The notes below the pieces were generated by a model. It saw only the letters and a program-made list of their open reading frames with translations. It was not told where the DNA came from and did not search any database. A stretch of 64,000 bases of DNA from Duganella sp. 1411 (GTDB taxonomy: Bacteria; Pseudomonadota; Gammaproteobacteria; Burkholderiales; Burkholderiaceae_D). The stretch covers positions 1 through 64,000 of the forward strand of contig NZ_JAFICD010000004.1 of NCBI RefSeq assembly GCF_017833525.1, given 5' to 3'. A program made the position numbers and the translations under genes. Positions 1 to 8,635 of this stretch are shown here, piece by piece. Positions within the stretch are counted from its first letter, which is position 1; each line of letters opens with the position of its first letter.

Positions 1-215
1 CGGGTCGCTCACTCAAAATACTGACAGGCCACTACTTTCGTAGCGCCTATTTCATTACTTCTTGTGAACATTTGATATTTTAAGTATCGCGGAACTAAGT
101 TTAACCTTGGTTCCGCGTGCACTTTCATCAAACGTCCACACTTATCGACTGTTAATTTTTAAAGAACTTTGTTTGGTACTGCTTGCTGAAGAAGCGTTGT
201 GTTCATCAGCGAAGA
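1..215 (-). other. rRNA operon leader (transcribed leftward)
   Basis: Read on the minus strand, this stretch follows two good promoters and contains a boxA-like antitermination site, as in the leader upstream of 16S rRNA. A hairpin with 8-bp arms (CGCGGAAC at 88-95, GTTCCGCG at 110-117) fits a leader structure. The 16S gene itself would start left of position 1 and is not seen. The minus-strand reading of the boxA segment resembles Burkholderiales 16S leaders. A 16S-23S spacer is the alternative, but the promoters argue against it. Confidence 0.7.
151..167 (-). promoter_or_regulatory. boxA-like rRNA antitermination site
   Basis: The minus strand reads GTTCTTTAAAAATTAAC, close to the E. coli rrn boxA core TGCTCTTTAA that loads the Nus antitermination complex. 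It lies about 55 nt downstream of the proximal promoter's -10 box, where an rrn leader boxA is expected. Confidence 0.65.
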
Positions 216-221
216 GGCAAG

Positions 222-250
222 ATTATGAGGCGTTTCGCACATCTCGTCAA
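222..250 (-). promoter_or_regulatory. rrn promoter, proximal
   Basis: On the minus strand, -35 TTGACG (245-250) and -10 CATAAT (222-227) are separated by exactly 17 bp. This is a near-consensus sigma70 promoter firing into the rRNA leader; the start would be near 215. Confidence 0.7.
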
Positions 251-315
251 GCTCTTCTTTTTCCCCGCTTCATTCTGCAACACGCTGTTTTGTGTCGCCG
301 TTTGCGGGGAGGCGA

Positions 316-344
316 ACTATAGCAAGGCGTAACAATTACCGCAA
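316..344 (-). promoter_or_regulatory. rrn promoter, distal
   Basis: On the minus strand, -35 TTGCGG (339-344) and -10 TATAGT (316-321) are separated by 17 bp. It lies between the stop codon of the DUF3482 GTPase gene and the proximal promoter, giving the tandem arrangement common for rRNA operons. Confidence 0.6.
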
Positions 345-350
345 GGACTT

Positions 351-1826
351 TTAAAGCTTACCTGCAACATTTGGGTAAAGTCGCACCAGCGTATCGGTCG
401 CTATTTGCTTGATTAGGGCGGTCGCGGCCTCGTTGTCGGTCCTGTCCCGACGCAGGTCGTTCCACAATGTCACCAACGCCGCGTCGTGCCGCGCCACCGC
501 CTGCTCCACCTCTTCCTGCCAGAAAGCCGGTGCCTCGTTTTCGACGAAGTTGCCGCGCCCGCGTCCGAAGTGCGCCACCGCGAGGTAGCGCAGGATGCCG
601 ACCACCACCAGGTTGCGCATGAAAGCATCGGTGAACTGCACGGCGGTCTGATTGCGATCGGTACTGGAGTTGAATCCCCAGGCCGCGCCCGCAAACGTCA
701 ACGCGCCGACCACGCCGCCCAGCAGCGCGCCGCCGCCTAGTGTCAGCCCACCGGCCATCACGTCGGCCGACAATCCGGTCGCGGCGCCGGAGATCACCGC
801 GCCCAGCAATCCGGCCTGCGCTTTATCTATAGGGGCGCGCACGGCAAAGTTTTCACGCACCCGCTCGTTGATCTTGCCGGCGTCGGTCGGATCGAGCTGA
901 TGCAATATAAGCAATTCGCGTGTCGATTCGACCGTCGCCTGGTTCAGCCGAGCGATCAGGTTGCCCATCGCCCGGTCCTGGCGCTGCTGATCCTCGTTCT
1001 TGCCGATGCCGACCACTTTCAACGCCGACTTGAGCATGCTCTTGGGCACATCTTCGACCGCTTCGCTGTCCCGCGCAGCCGCCGCCAGCTGTTTGGCCAT
1101 CATGCGTACCGCGTGATCGTAGCGCCGGGCGTTGGCCGCTTCCCAGGCCGCGAACAGGCGCCCGTAGCCAGCTTGCTGCGACGGTTCGAGCAATTTACCG
1201 ACCGTTTCATAGAAGACGCGCTCATGCACCCAGCAGCGGGCGAAGGCATCCAGCGCCAGCACTTCGCGCACGGCCGGATACTGGGCCAGATGATCGCGCC
1301 AGCGTCCCTGCTCGGCCTGTTCATCGGCACTCGGCCGTGGCCGCCCGGTCTGGTTCAGCAATACCACCACCGGTTTGCCGATCCATTCCAATATCTTCAT
1401 TTCCGCCGGCACATAACCCGCATCTTTCGGATTTTCCGAGGAGTTGACCAGATAAAGAACGACGTCCGCCGATTCCTTGGCGGTGCGCAAGGCATTTTGG
1501 CTGAGCCAGAACGGCCGGTCGCGGTAGCGGTCCAACACTTCCCGCAGGAACCAGCCGATCGGATTGCCCGACTGTCCCAGCCGCTTGAGCAGCCGCACCG
1601 AATCGCCGAAACCCGGTGTATCCCACAATTGCAAGCTGTCGCCCTGCGGCGTCGTCAGCAAGGTATGCGATTCGGCGAAGATGGTCACATGGGCGGCGTC
1701 GCGCACCTCGCCGACGTCCATGCCGACCAGGGTGCGCGCCAGGGTGGTCTTGCCGTTATTGGTGTGCGAAATCAGCGCAAACTGGATTTGCACCGCGTCG
1801 CCGGTTTTTTCGATCGAAACACTCAT
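351..1826 (-). CDS. DUF3482-type GTPase
   Basis: A 491-residue protein with an N-terminal small GTPase domain. The P-loop-like SHTNNGKT is at residues 20-27 (Ser where Gly is usual), G3 DTPG is at 69-72, and an NQTG-like G4 lies near 160. The C-terminal half contains a long glycine/alanine-rich hydrophobic stretch around residues 335-385, suggesting membrane contact. It resembles the GTPase/DUF3482 family, whose cellular role is not established. It overlaps the stop of the upstream DUF2868 gene by 4 bp (ATGA), so the two are translationally coupled and probably work together at the inner membrane. The nucleotide-binding assignment is firm; the function is unknown. Confidence 0.85.
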   Translation of the reverse strand: MSVSIEKTGDAVQIQFALISHTNNGKTTLARTLVGMDVGEVRDAAHVTIFAESHTLLTTPQGDSLQLWDTPGFGDSVRLLKRLGQSGNPIGWFLREVLDRYRDRPFWLSQNALRTAKESADVVLYLVNSSENPKDAGYVPAEMKILEWIGKPVVVLLNQTGRPRPSADEQAEQGRWRDHLAQYPAVREVLALDAFARCWVHERVFYETVGKLLEPSQQAGYGRLFAAWEAANARRYDHAVRMMAKQLAAAARDSEAVEDVPKSMLKSALKVVGIGKNEDQQRQDRAMGNLIARLNQATVESTRELLILHQLDPTDAGKINERVRENFAVRAPIDKAQAGLLGAVISGAATGLSADVMAGGLTLGGGALLGGVVGALTFAGAAWGFNSSTDRNQTAVQFTDAFMRNLVVVGILRYLAVAHFGRGRGNFVENEAPAFWQEEVEQAVARHDAALVTLWNDLRRDRTDNEAATALIKQIATDTLVRLYPNVAGKL

Positions 1827-3295
1827 GCGGCAGCCGACAGTTTCAGCCCGACGCCGGCGTCGAGCGGGTGTATGGAAGGGTTGAGCAGATTAACGACGGT
1901 GGCCGTGGTCTGGTGGAAATGGCAGAAATGTTGCCACAACGCGGTCCTCTCGGCCAGCCCGCGCTGGTCGTCGGGTCCCATGCGCTCCAGATAAGCCGAT
2001 TCGTCGAGCAGCACGGCGATGCCGCGCGGCGACGCCTTGACCAGATAATCGAGAAACGCCCCGTGGTTTTCCTTTTCCGGCGTCGCCGTCAGGTTGAACA
2101 GCACCGCCGTCATGGTCACGTTCGGATCGCTGAGATCGACATCACGCAGCACTTCCCGCGGCTCTTCGCCATACGACGTCGACGGCCGCAGCATCATGCG
2201 GCCCTGCTCGCCAAACAGCATGACGGCGATCTGCCCCAGGCCCCGGTGGCGGGCCTCGTCGACGGTAAAGCTGAACGGCAGCACGCGCAGCATGCCGCCG
2301 GTGGCCGCGCCGATGGTCTCGTTCAGCTTGCGGAAATAAGGTTGATCGAGGTCGATCGGGAAACGCCTGGTCAGCCGCGCCGCGCGCCAGTGGGCGATGA
2401 GCGCCAGCGCCAGGCGCGGCAGCACGACCAGCAGGAAGATCGTCGCCGCGTACAGATGGACCCAGCGCGCGCCGCCGGCCGGCGCCGTGGTCTGAGGAAA
2501 CCGCAACGCCTCGATCTCGGCCAGGCTGAATCCCTGCAAGTGGAACACGGCGACGGCCGGCGCGAACAGCAAGGACAGCAGGCCATGCACCTGGGTGGCG
2601 TCGAGGAAAGTGCTCTCCCAGCCGGCAGCGTACTGCGACAGCAAGCCACGACCATATAAAGAGAGCACCGCGCCGAGCGCGAACATGGCCGCGCTCAGAT
2701 GGATGGTGCGGCCGAGCCGGGCTTTGGTCAGCCTGGCGCTCAATTGCGACCACTCGCCCATAAACCCCAGCAAGCCGGTCGCCAGCACCGGCGGCACCTT
2801 GCGCGGCACGGCTAGCTTGCCGACGCTCAGGCGCCGGATCAGCCCGGACGCCTGTCCGCCCTGCCCGCGCGCCGGAATGAACAGGCTGACCAGCAGGCCC
2901 AAATAAACCAGCAAGTTCCAGGCGATGATCAGCAGCAGCGGCGCCGACAGCAAATCGACGCGGTGCGGATCGGTGATGCGGTCCAGCGCGGCGCCCAGCG
3001 CCAGGGCCAGCACCGGCAGCAGCCACGCCAGCGCGCGCAAACCGGTGGCGCGCCGGGCGAAACCGGCAAACGCCGGCGTGCGCTCGGCGAGGCGTTTCAA
3101 TATCAGTTCGGAGCGTTGCTGCAGAAAATCGTCGGACGTCACGTCCGCCTGCTTGTCCGAGGCCTGCCAGTGCGCCAGCTCGCGCGCGCTGCGGCTGGCA
3201 TACATGCGGTCATCCTCGCTGAGCACTTCTTTCTTCTGGTCGGCCAATTCAATGGCGCGCACCAGGACGACGTCCCTGGCAATCTGCTCGTTCAT
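1823..3295 (-). CDS. DUF2868 family membrane protein
   Basis: A 490-residue protein with a soluble N-terminus (about residues 1-85), several hydrophobic segments in the middle (starting around 88-105 and 115-140, more between about 190 and 310) and a soluble C-terminal domain. It matches the DUF2868 family as I recall it, a regular partner of the DUF3482 GTPase encoded next. The start ATG follows an AGGAG with good spacing. Its stop overlaps the GTPase start (ATGA). Function unknown; a membrane anchor or effector for the GTPase is an inference from gene pairing. Confidence 0.8.
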   Translation of the reverse strand: MNEQIARDVVLVRAIELADQKKEVLSEDDRMYASRSARELAHWQASDKQADVTSDDFLQQRSELILKRLAERTPAFAGFARRATGLRALAWLLPVLALALGAALDRITDPHRVDLLSAPLLLIIAWNLLVYLGLLVSLFIPARGQGGQASGLIRRLSVGKLAVPRKVPPVLATGLLGFMGEWSQLSARLTKARLGRTIHLSAAMFALGAVLSLYGRGLLSQYAAGWESTFLDATQVHGLLSLLFAPAVAVFHLQGFSLAEIEALRFPQTTAPAGGARWVHLYAATIFLLVVLPRLALALIAHWRAARLTRRFPIDLDQPYFRKLNETIGAATGGMLRVLPFSFTVDEARHRGLGQIAVMLFGEQGRMMLRPSTSYGEEPREVLRDVDLSDPNVTMTAVLFNLTATPEKENHGAFLDYLVKASPRGIAVLLDESAYLERMGPDDQRGLAERTALWQHFCHFHQTTATVVNLLNPSIHPLDAGVGLKLSAAA

Positions 3296-3352
3296 GCTGC
3301 TCCTGTTTGGTCAAAGCGACAACTCGACAGGATTGTGACCCAATTTCCCCAA

Positions 3353-4081
3353 TCAGGCCAATTCTGCACGACGTTCGGCGGGCCTTAGCACGTTATATAG
3401 GAAATCGACAATGAACACGGCGATCCAGATCGACCACAGCGTGTGGGTCAGGAAATGCGCCCCGCGCAACTGCTGCATCCAGCCGACGGCCAGGCCGAAC
3501 AACAGCATCGCGCCGCCCACCGCGGCCGCCATCCGGGGACGATGCGGCAACCAGAACACGGCCAGCGCCAATAGCCACAGGGCGCTGGACGCGTGCCCCG
3601 CCGGCAGGCACTGCCCTGGCGCCACGCCGGCCGGCAACATCTCCAGCAGCCGCACATAGGGCTCGCGGCCGCCGTAACGCTGCAAATCCCACGGACAATG
3701 CGAATCGCTGAAGTGCTTCAGAACGCTAATAGTGGTGGGGACCAGAATGGCCGACAGCGCCAGCACCCGCACGCCGGTGCGGCGCGACACGTCCCAGGTC
3801 GGCCGTGGCCGGGCCCAGTCCCACACGGCGAGCGAGACGGCCATGACGGCCAGGATTTGCAAAATGGTCTTCAAGATACCGTGGTTGAAGCCCTCCGCCA
3901 GCCAGGCGTGGCGCCAGGGGAAGGTTCCGCTGGCGCGATCGAACATGGCGTCGGCCAGCGTCAGGTCGAGCGAGCTGTAGCTGCCTATCCACAGGATCAG
4001 CAGGCCCGAGAGTATCAATACAATGTGGATGGTACGCGGCGCGCCGCCTCTTTTAAGACTGGTTAGCGAGCGTACAAGCAT
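3353..4081 (-). CDS. PAP2 superfamily membrane phosphatase
   Basis: A 242-residue membrane protein with about six hydrophobic segments and the three PAP2 (type 2 phosphatidic acid phosphatase) motifs: a KHFSDSHCPW-like first motif, PAGHAS (second, with the catalytic-site His) and RGAHFLTHTLWS (third). The ATG at 4081 is chosen because residues before it are only a shadow of the upstream eptA frame; the gene then overlaps eptA by 29 bp. Placement behind eptA suggests action on lipid A or undecaprenyl phosphates in the periplasm, as for LpxE/LpxT-like enzymes. The substrate is not shown by sequence. Confidence 0.85.
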   Translation of the reverse strand: MLVRSLTSLKRGGAPRTIHIVLILSGLLILWIGSYSSLDLTLADAMFDRASGTFPWRHAWLAEGFNHGILKTILQILAVMAVSLAVWDWARPRPTWDVSRRTGVRVLALSAILVPTTISVLKHFSDSHCPWDLQRYGGREPYVRLLEMLPAGVAPGQCLPAGHASSALWLLALAVFWLPHRPRMAAAVGGAMLLFGLAVGWMQQLRGAHFLTHTLWSIWIAVFIVDFLYNVLRPAERRAELA

Positions 4082-5762
4082 GGAAGATATCAAGTTGAGG
4101 GTTATAGACGGCGGTACTGATGTTGAGCATGCCCAGGAAGGAGTGGAACACGTTGTCGTGCGAGAACTCCTGCCCGCGCCGCGCTTCCAGGCAGCGCTGG
4201 TCCAGGCTGAAGCGGTCGCGATACCCCTCGTCCAGCCACAGCATGAACGGCACGTGGCGCTGCTCCTCCGGCGAGATGAAATACGGCGCGCCGTGCAGAT
4301 ACATATTCTTCTCGCCCAGCGATTCGCCATGGTCCGAGAAGTACATGAAGGCGGTGTCGACGTTGTCGGCGGCGCCGGCGGCGCGCAGCAGGTCGATCGT
4401 CTTGCTCAGGAAATAGTCGGTGTAGGCGATGGTGTTGTCATAGGCCGCCACGATCGACTCCCGCGAACATTTTTCCAGCTCGTTGCTGGTGCACACCGGG
4501 CCGAAGCGCTGGAAGGCCGCCGGATAGCGCTTCCAGTAAGCCGGCCCGTGGCTGCCCTTCTGGTGCAGCACGATGACCAGGTCCCGCTTGGCGTTGCGGA
4601 TAATCTCCGGCAAGCCCTGCAGCATGCGCTCGTCATAGCATTCCTCGTCGTTACAGAACGGATCGCCGGCCTTCGGCTGCGACATGTCCTCGTAAGCGAC
4701 GCGGTCGCACACGCCTTTGCAGCCGGAATTGTTGTCGCGCCATAGCACCTGCAGCCCGGCATGGCTCAGGACGTCGAGCAGCCCTTCCTGCGCCTTGGCC
4801 TTTTCCTCCGAATAATCCACACGGTCGAAGCCGGAGAACACACACGGAACGGAAATGGCCGTCGCCGTGCCGCACGATTGCACTTGGCTGAAATTGAGCA
4901 GGCCGGCTTCGCGCGACAGCCGCGGGTTGGTGTCGCGCTGATAGCCGTTGAGCGAGAAATTCATCGCGCGCGCCGTTTCGCCGACCACCAGGATGGTCAC
5001 GGTGCGGCGCTTTTGCCCGGCCCACAGGGTACCCTTCATGGCGTCGCTGCCGAGCGGCGCGATCACCGTCGCGCGCGCCAGCTTATGTTTGACATAGGAG
5101 TTACCCGCCTGAATCACGTTGGTCGGCGTCAGCAGGAAACGCATCTGGCGATACTCGCGCACGGCCGGCGCCAGCGTCTTGAAGAACACCATCACCAGCA
5201 TGCCGGCGACCAGCAGCGAGACGACGATCACGGCGGGATTGAGCAGCAACGCCCGGCGCCAGGTCGGAAACTCGAGCTTGAGGCGGCACACCAGCAGCGA
5301 CGGCAGCACGCCGAGCAGCGTGACGGTCAACACCATGTTCCAGTTCAGCAGTTCTGTGGCCTCGCGAACATCGGTCTCGATGACGTTCTGCATCATCGAG
5401 GCGTCGATGGCGATGCCGTAGCGGTTCATGAAATAGCTGCTGAAGGCGCTGACGAAAAACAGCACGATCAACACCGGCTTGATCACATAGCGGAAGCTGA
5501 ACAGGGTCAGAAAGGCGTTGAACGTCAGCGCCAGCAAGATGAACGCGGCAATGTACAGCGGCACGTTGGCCAGCTGCGCGCCGCCGGTGGCGGCAAAGAA
5601 CGTTCGCCAGAAACTAAAGTTGTAAACCAAGACAAGGAACGCGGCGGCCGCCAGGCTCAGTTGCTGCACGTGGACGCGAGGCAAACGTAGAAGTGGCTTG
5701 ATGCGCAAAAACGGGGACAACCGCGAGCGATGACTAAGAGTTAAGTTCGGGTGTACGTTCAA
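4053..5762 (-). CDS. eptA: Lipid A phosphoethanolamine transferase (EptA/MCR family)
   Basis: An inner-membrane enzyme that transfers phosphoethanolamine to lipid A phosphates, lowering surface negative charge and polymyxin binding. The N-terminal region has five hydrophobic segments. The periplasmic alkaline-phosphatase-like domain carries VVGETARAMNFS with the nucleophile Thr (about residue 263 from the chosen start) and FSDHGESLGE with zinc-binding Asp/His. I chose the TTG start at 5762 because AGGAG (5769-5773) lies 6 nt upstream; no ATG is near the N-terminus, and a TTG at 5798 is the longer alternative (581 codons). A PmrA-box-like site lies upstream and a sensor kinase/regulator pair precedes it. 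Whether it confers polymyxin resistance is inference. Confidence 0.9.
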   Translation of the reverse strand: MNVHPNLTLSHRSRLSPFLRIKPLLRLPRVHVQQLSLAAAAFLVLVYNFSFWRTFFAATGGAQLANVPLYIAAFILLALTFNAFLTLFSFRYVIKPVLIVLFFVSAFSSYFMNRYGIAIDASMMQNVIETDVREATELLNWNMVLTVTLLGVLPSLLVCRLKLEFPTWRRALLLNPAVIVVSLLVAGMLVMVFFKTLAPAVREYRQMRFLLTPTNVIQAGNSYVKHKLARATVIAPLGSDAMKGTLWAGQKRRTVTILVVGETARAMNFSLNGYQRDTNPRLSREAGLLNFSQVQSCGTATAISVPCVFSGFDRVDYSEEKAKAQEGLLDVLSHAGLQVLWRDNNSGCKGVCDRVAYEDMSQPKAGDPFCNDEECYDERMLQGLPEIIRNAKRDLVIVLHQKGSHGPAYWKRYPAAFQRFGPVCTSNELEKCSRESIVAAYDNTIAYTDYFLSKTIDLLRAAGAADNVDTAFMYFSDHGESLGEKNMYLHGAPYFISPEEQRHVPFMLWLDEGYRDRFSLDQRCLEARRGQEFSHDNVFHSFLGMLNISTAVYNPQLDIFHACTLANQS

Positions 5763-5826
5763 CAGAGGCTCCTGAATTCCAGCCTCCACAATAACCAACA
5801 GCCAGTCAACTCCGCGTCAACAATGC

Positions 5827-5843
5827 GTTAAGTTTACGTTAAA
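5827..5843 (-). promoter_or_regulatory. PmrA-box-like operator upstream of eptA
   Basis: The minus strand reads TTTAAC-GTAAA-CTTAAC: two half-sites separated by 5 bp, close to the enterobacterial PmrA box (YTTAAK, N5, YTTAAK; the last base deviates). It lies about 65 nt upstream of the eptA start, in the gap after the sensor kinase stop. A TTGACG (5815-5820) follows; I see no strong -10 box. Confidence 0.5.
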
Positions 5844-5847
5844 TTCC

Positions 5848-7074
5848 CTATGGAAAGCGAATTTCAAACACGCTGCCGCCGCCAGCGCGCTCGCTGTACG
5901 CCAGTTCCGCGCCGAGATAGGCGCAAATGCGCTGCACCAGCCCCAAGCCCAGGCCGGTGCCGGACGAGCCGCTGGCGCTGACCGGGATGGCCTCGTTGAG
6001 CAGGCGCGCGCGCGCCGCAGCCGGCAGGCCGGGGCCGCTGTCCTCGACGACCAGCGAGCGCCCGGCAAGGCGCACGACCACTTCACCCCGCATGGTGTAA
6101 AGACAAGCATTCCTGACCAGATTGCCGATGGCGGCGATCAACAGCTCGCGCGGCGCGTGGATCATAAAGTCGTCGCCGCCGGCGTACTGCAAGGTCAGCG
6201 GCTTGGCGGAGGTCAGGGTTTGGCAACGCGCGGCCTCCTCGCTGGCCAGCTCGGCGGCGGAAACCGAAGTCATCTCCAGCATGTCCGGCGAGCGCGCCAG
6301 GCGCAGCAGCACGGTGATCGAGTCGGAGGCGTCGCGCGCGGCGCGGTAGATACGCTCGGAAGCGGCGTGGATGGCGGGGTTTTCATGCGGCTGCGTCATC
6401 AGGATTTCCGCCGCGCCGGTGATGACCGTCAGCGGCGTGCGCAGTTCGTGGCTGACATCTCCGGTGAAAAAGCGCTCGCGGTCCAGAACTTCGGTCAACT
6501 CGCTGGTACGGGCGGAAAAAGCGCGCGCCAGGATGCCGAGCTCGTCGGCGCTGTCCTGCAACGGCAAATCGCGCCGGCGTGCCTGCACCGCCGAGGCCAG
6601 CGCCATGATCGGCGTGACCAGGCTGTTGCCGATGTACGCGCCGAACATCATCGAACAGATCAAAAACCCCACGAAGCCGATGGCGAACATGCCGTACACC
6701 ACCACCTCGATTTTTTCATAGGCGCTGGCGTGGTCGACCACCACGTAGGGTCCGCTCTCGTCCTTGCCGGACCAAACGTGCAAATCGACGCCATCGACCG
6801 TGATCTCGGTCGCGCCTTCGGGCAAATGGCGCAGCGACAGCGGGATTTCGGCGTCGTGGTGGAAGCTCAGGCCGGCCGGCATTTCCACCGGCAGGTTGCC
6901 AGCGTGGCGCGGCGATGCCCACGCCGCCACCTCCTGCAGGCGCTCGTCGACCAGTTTGACTTCGATGCCTTCGACGGCGACGGCGGCGATCAGCGCGAAA
7001 AACAGGATGCCGGCGGCGGCGAACATCAGGTAGGCGACGACAATACGCCGGCGCAAGGATTTAAACGGTGGCAT
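5848..7074 (-). CDS. Sensor histidine kinase, PmrB/QseC-like
   Basis: A 408-residue inner-membrane kinase. A first transmembrane segment near residues 12-32 and a second around 130-155 flank a periplasmic sensor of about 100 residues. HAMP-like linker, H-box FTGDVSHELRTPLT with the phosphorylated His, N-box NLVRNACLYT, and G-boxes DSGPGLP and GTGLGLGLV follow. ATG 7074 is preferred: it overlaps the response regulator stop by 14 bp and starts just before the basic stretch and first membrane helix. The pairing with a regulator and with eptA suggests a cationic peptide or metal sensor like PmrB; the signal is not known. Confidence 0.85.
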   Translation of the reverse strand: MPPFKSLRRRIVVAYLMFAAAGILFFALIAAVAVEGIEVKLVDERLQEVAAWASPRHAGNLPVEMPAGLSFHHDAEIPLSLRHLPEGATEITVDGVDLHVWSGKDESGPYVVVDHASAYEKIEVVVYGMFAIGFVGFLICSMMFGAYIGNSLVTPIMALASAVQARRRDLPLQDSADELGILARAFSARTSELTEVLDRERFFTGDVSHELRTPLTVITGAAEILMTQPHENPAIHAASERIYRAARDASDSITVLLRLARSPDMLEMTSVSAAELASEEAARCQTLTSAKPLTLQYAGGDDFMIHAPRELLIAAIGNLVRNACLYTMRGEVVVRLAGRSLVVEDSGPGLPAAARARLLNEAIPVSASGSSGTGLGLGLVQRICAYLGAELAYSERAGGGSVFEIRFP

Positions 7075-7750
7075 CGGAGGCGAGCAATTTATAGCCGATG
7101 CCCGGAACGGTGCGCAGCATGGCGAAGTCATATGGTTTGTCGAGCACCTGGCGCAGCGCGTGGATGTGGGTGCGCAGCGCGTCGCTGTCGGGGCGGTCCT
7201 CGCCCCACACTTCCTGCTCCAGCAACTCGCGCGGCACCAGCTTGGGCGCCTGCGTCATCAGGCATTTCAAGATGGTGTAGCCGGTCTTGGTCAGCGTCAG
7301 CGGCGTGCCGCCGCGCTTGACCTCGAAATTCTCGGTATCGAAGCGCAAGTCACCCACGCTGAGCACGCTGCCACCGACGGTCTGGCCGCGCGCGCGCCGC
7401 AGCAGGGCGTGCAGGCGCACCTCCAGTTCGACCAGCGAAAACGGCTTGACCAGATAATCGTCGGCGCCGCTGTCGAAGCCGGCGACCTTGTCCTGCAGGG
7501 TGTCGCGCGCCGTCAACATCAGCACCGGCGTGGCGTCGCGCAATTCGCCGCGCAGCTTCTGGCACAGCTCCAAGCCCGTCATGCCGGGCAGCATGACGTC
7601 CAGCACGATGACGTCGTATTCATGCTGCGCCGCCAGGGCCAGCCCCGCGTAGCCGTTCGACGCCGAATCGAGATTGTGCCCCTTCGCCTCCAGGAAGGCG
7701 TACAGGTTGGCCAGGATGTCGTGATTGTCTTCGATAATCAGAATGCGCAT
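7061..7750 (-). CDS. OmpR-family response regulator, PmrA/QseB-like
   Basis: A 229-residue two-domain regulator. The receiver domain (1-120) has acidic pocket IIEDNHD, phospho-acceptor Asp in VIVLDVMLPG (about residue 51), Thr in MLTARD and Lys in LVKPFS. The C-terminal winged helix (about 130-225) has the OmpR-type ALRTHIHALRQVL recognition helix and GIGYKL wing. The real start is the ATG at 7750, 10 nt after the enoyl-CoA hydratase stop. Co-directional with the kinase (14-bp overlap) and eptA, so it probably binds the PmrA-like site at 5827-5843. Confidence 0.88.
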   Translation of the reverse strand: MRILIIEDNHDILANLYAFLEAKGHNLDSASNGYAGLALAAQHEYDVIVLDVMLPGMTGLELCQKLRGELRDATPVLMLTARDTLQDKVAGFDSGADDYLVKPFSLVELEVRLHALLRRARGQTVGGSVLSVGDLRFDTENFEVKRGGTPLTLTKTGYTILKCLMTQAPKLVPRELLEQEVWGEDRPDSDALRTHIHALRQVLDKPYDFAMLRTVPGIGYKLLASDATV

Positions 7751-7760
7751 GGGAATCCGG

Positions 7761-8537
7761 TTACATGCCTTCGAAATTCGGCGGCCGTTTTTCCAGGAAG
7801 GCTTGCATGCCTTCTTTTTGCGCGGGCGTGCCGAACGCCGCGTGGAACAGGCGGCGCTCATAGCCCACGCCCTCGGTCAGCGGCACTTCGAAGGCGCGGT
7901 TGACGGCATCCTTGACCATCATCGCCACCGAGGTCGGCATGGCGGCGATCAAGGTCGCGGCGGCCAGCGTTTCCTCGATCAGCTTGTCGGCGGGGACGAT
8001 GCGCGACACCAGGCCGATGCGCTCGGCCTCGGCCGCGTCGATGGTGCGGGCGGTCAGCAACATGTCCATCGCCTTGGCCTTGCCGATCGCCCGCGGCAGG
8101 CGCTGCGAGGCGCCGGCGCCCGGCGTGACGCCGATCTTGATCTCCGGCTGGCCGAATTTGGCGGTGTCGGCGGCGATCAGGAAGTCGCACATCATCGCCA
8201 GTTCGCAGCCGCCACCCAGCGCGTAGCCGGCCACGGCGCCCACCACCGGTTTGCGCACGCGCAGGATGTGCTCCCAGTTGCGGCCGATGTAGTTGTCGCG
8301 GTAGGTGTCCACATAGGTGTAGTCGACCATGGCGGCGATGTCGGCGCCGGCCGCGAAGGCCTTCTCGCTGCCGGTCAGGACGATGCAGCCGATCGCCGGA
8401 TCGGCGTCAAATTTGAACAACGCCTCGCCAAGTTCGTTCATCATGCGGTCATTGAGCGCGTTCAGCGCCTTCGGACGGTTCAGGCGGATGAGCGCGACTT
8501 TGCCGTGCACTTCGACGATCAGGTCTTCGTATTGCAT
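7761..8537 (-). CDS. Enoyl-CoA hydratase (crotonase family)
   Basis: A 258-residue crotonase hydrating trans-2-enoyl-CoA in fatty acid beta-oxidation. Visible features are the oxyanion-hole segment EKAFAAGADIAAM, the GGGCELAMMCD segment with one catalytic Glu and the GQPEIKIGVTPGAG segment with the second. Length is typical for FadB1x/EchA-type single-domain hydratases. ATG 8537 is preceded by GGAG at good spacing. It lies directly upstream of the response regulator gene (10 nt), so the regulator pair may be transcribed with it. The substrate chain length is not evident. Confidence 0.9.
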   Translation of the reverse strand: MQYEDLIVEVHGKVALIRLNRPKALNALNDRMMNELGEALFKFDADPAIGCIVLTGSEKAFAAGADIAAMVDYTYVDTYRDNYIGRNWEHILRVRKPVVGAVAGYALGGGCELAMMCDFLIAADTAKFGQPEIKIGVTPGAGASQRLPRAIGKAKAMDMLLTARTIDAAEAERIGLVSRIVPADKLIEETLAAATLIAAMPTSVAMMVKDAVNRAFEVPLTEGVGYERRLFHAAFGTPAQKEGMQAFLEKRPPNFEGM

Positions 8538-8635
8538 AGTGTGACTCCACGGTGGAATATTAATAGGTCGATTGTAGCGCCTATCCCCACCGCTGGTATT
8601 ATTGAAGCTCGGCAACTAACTTCGGCGAGCCTACC

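Noticed and set aside
4082..4330. Extended N-terminus for the PAP2 phosphatase
   Set aside because: The extension is Arg/Ser/Cys-rich and lies wholly inside eptA; the ATG at 4081 begins the natural protein.
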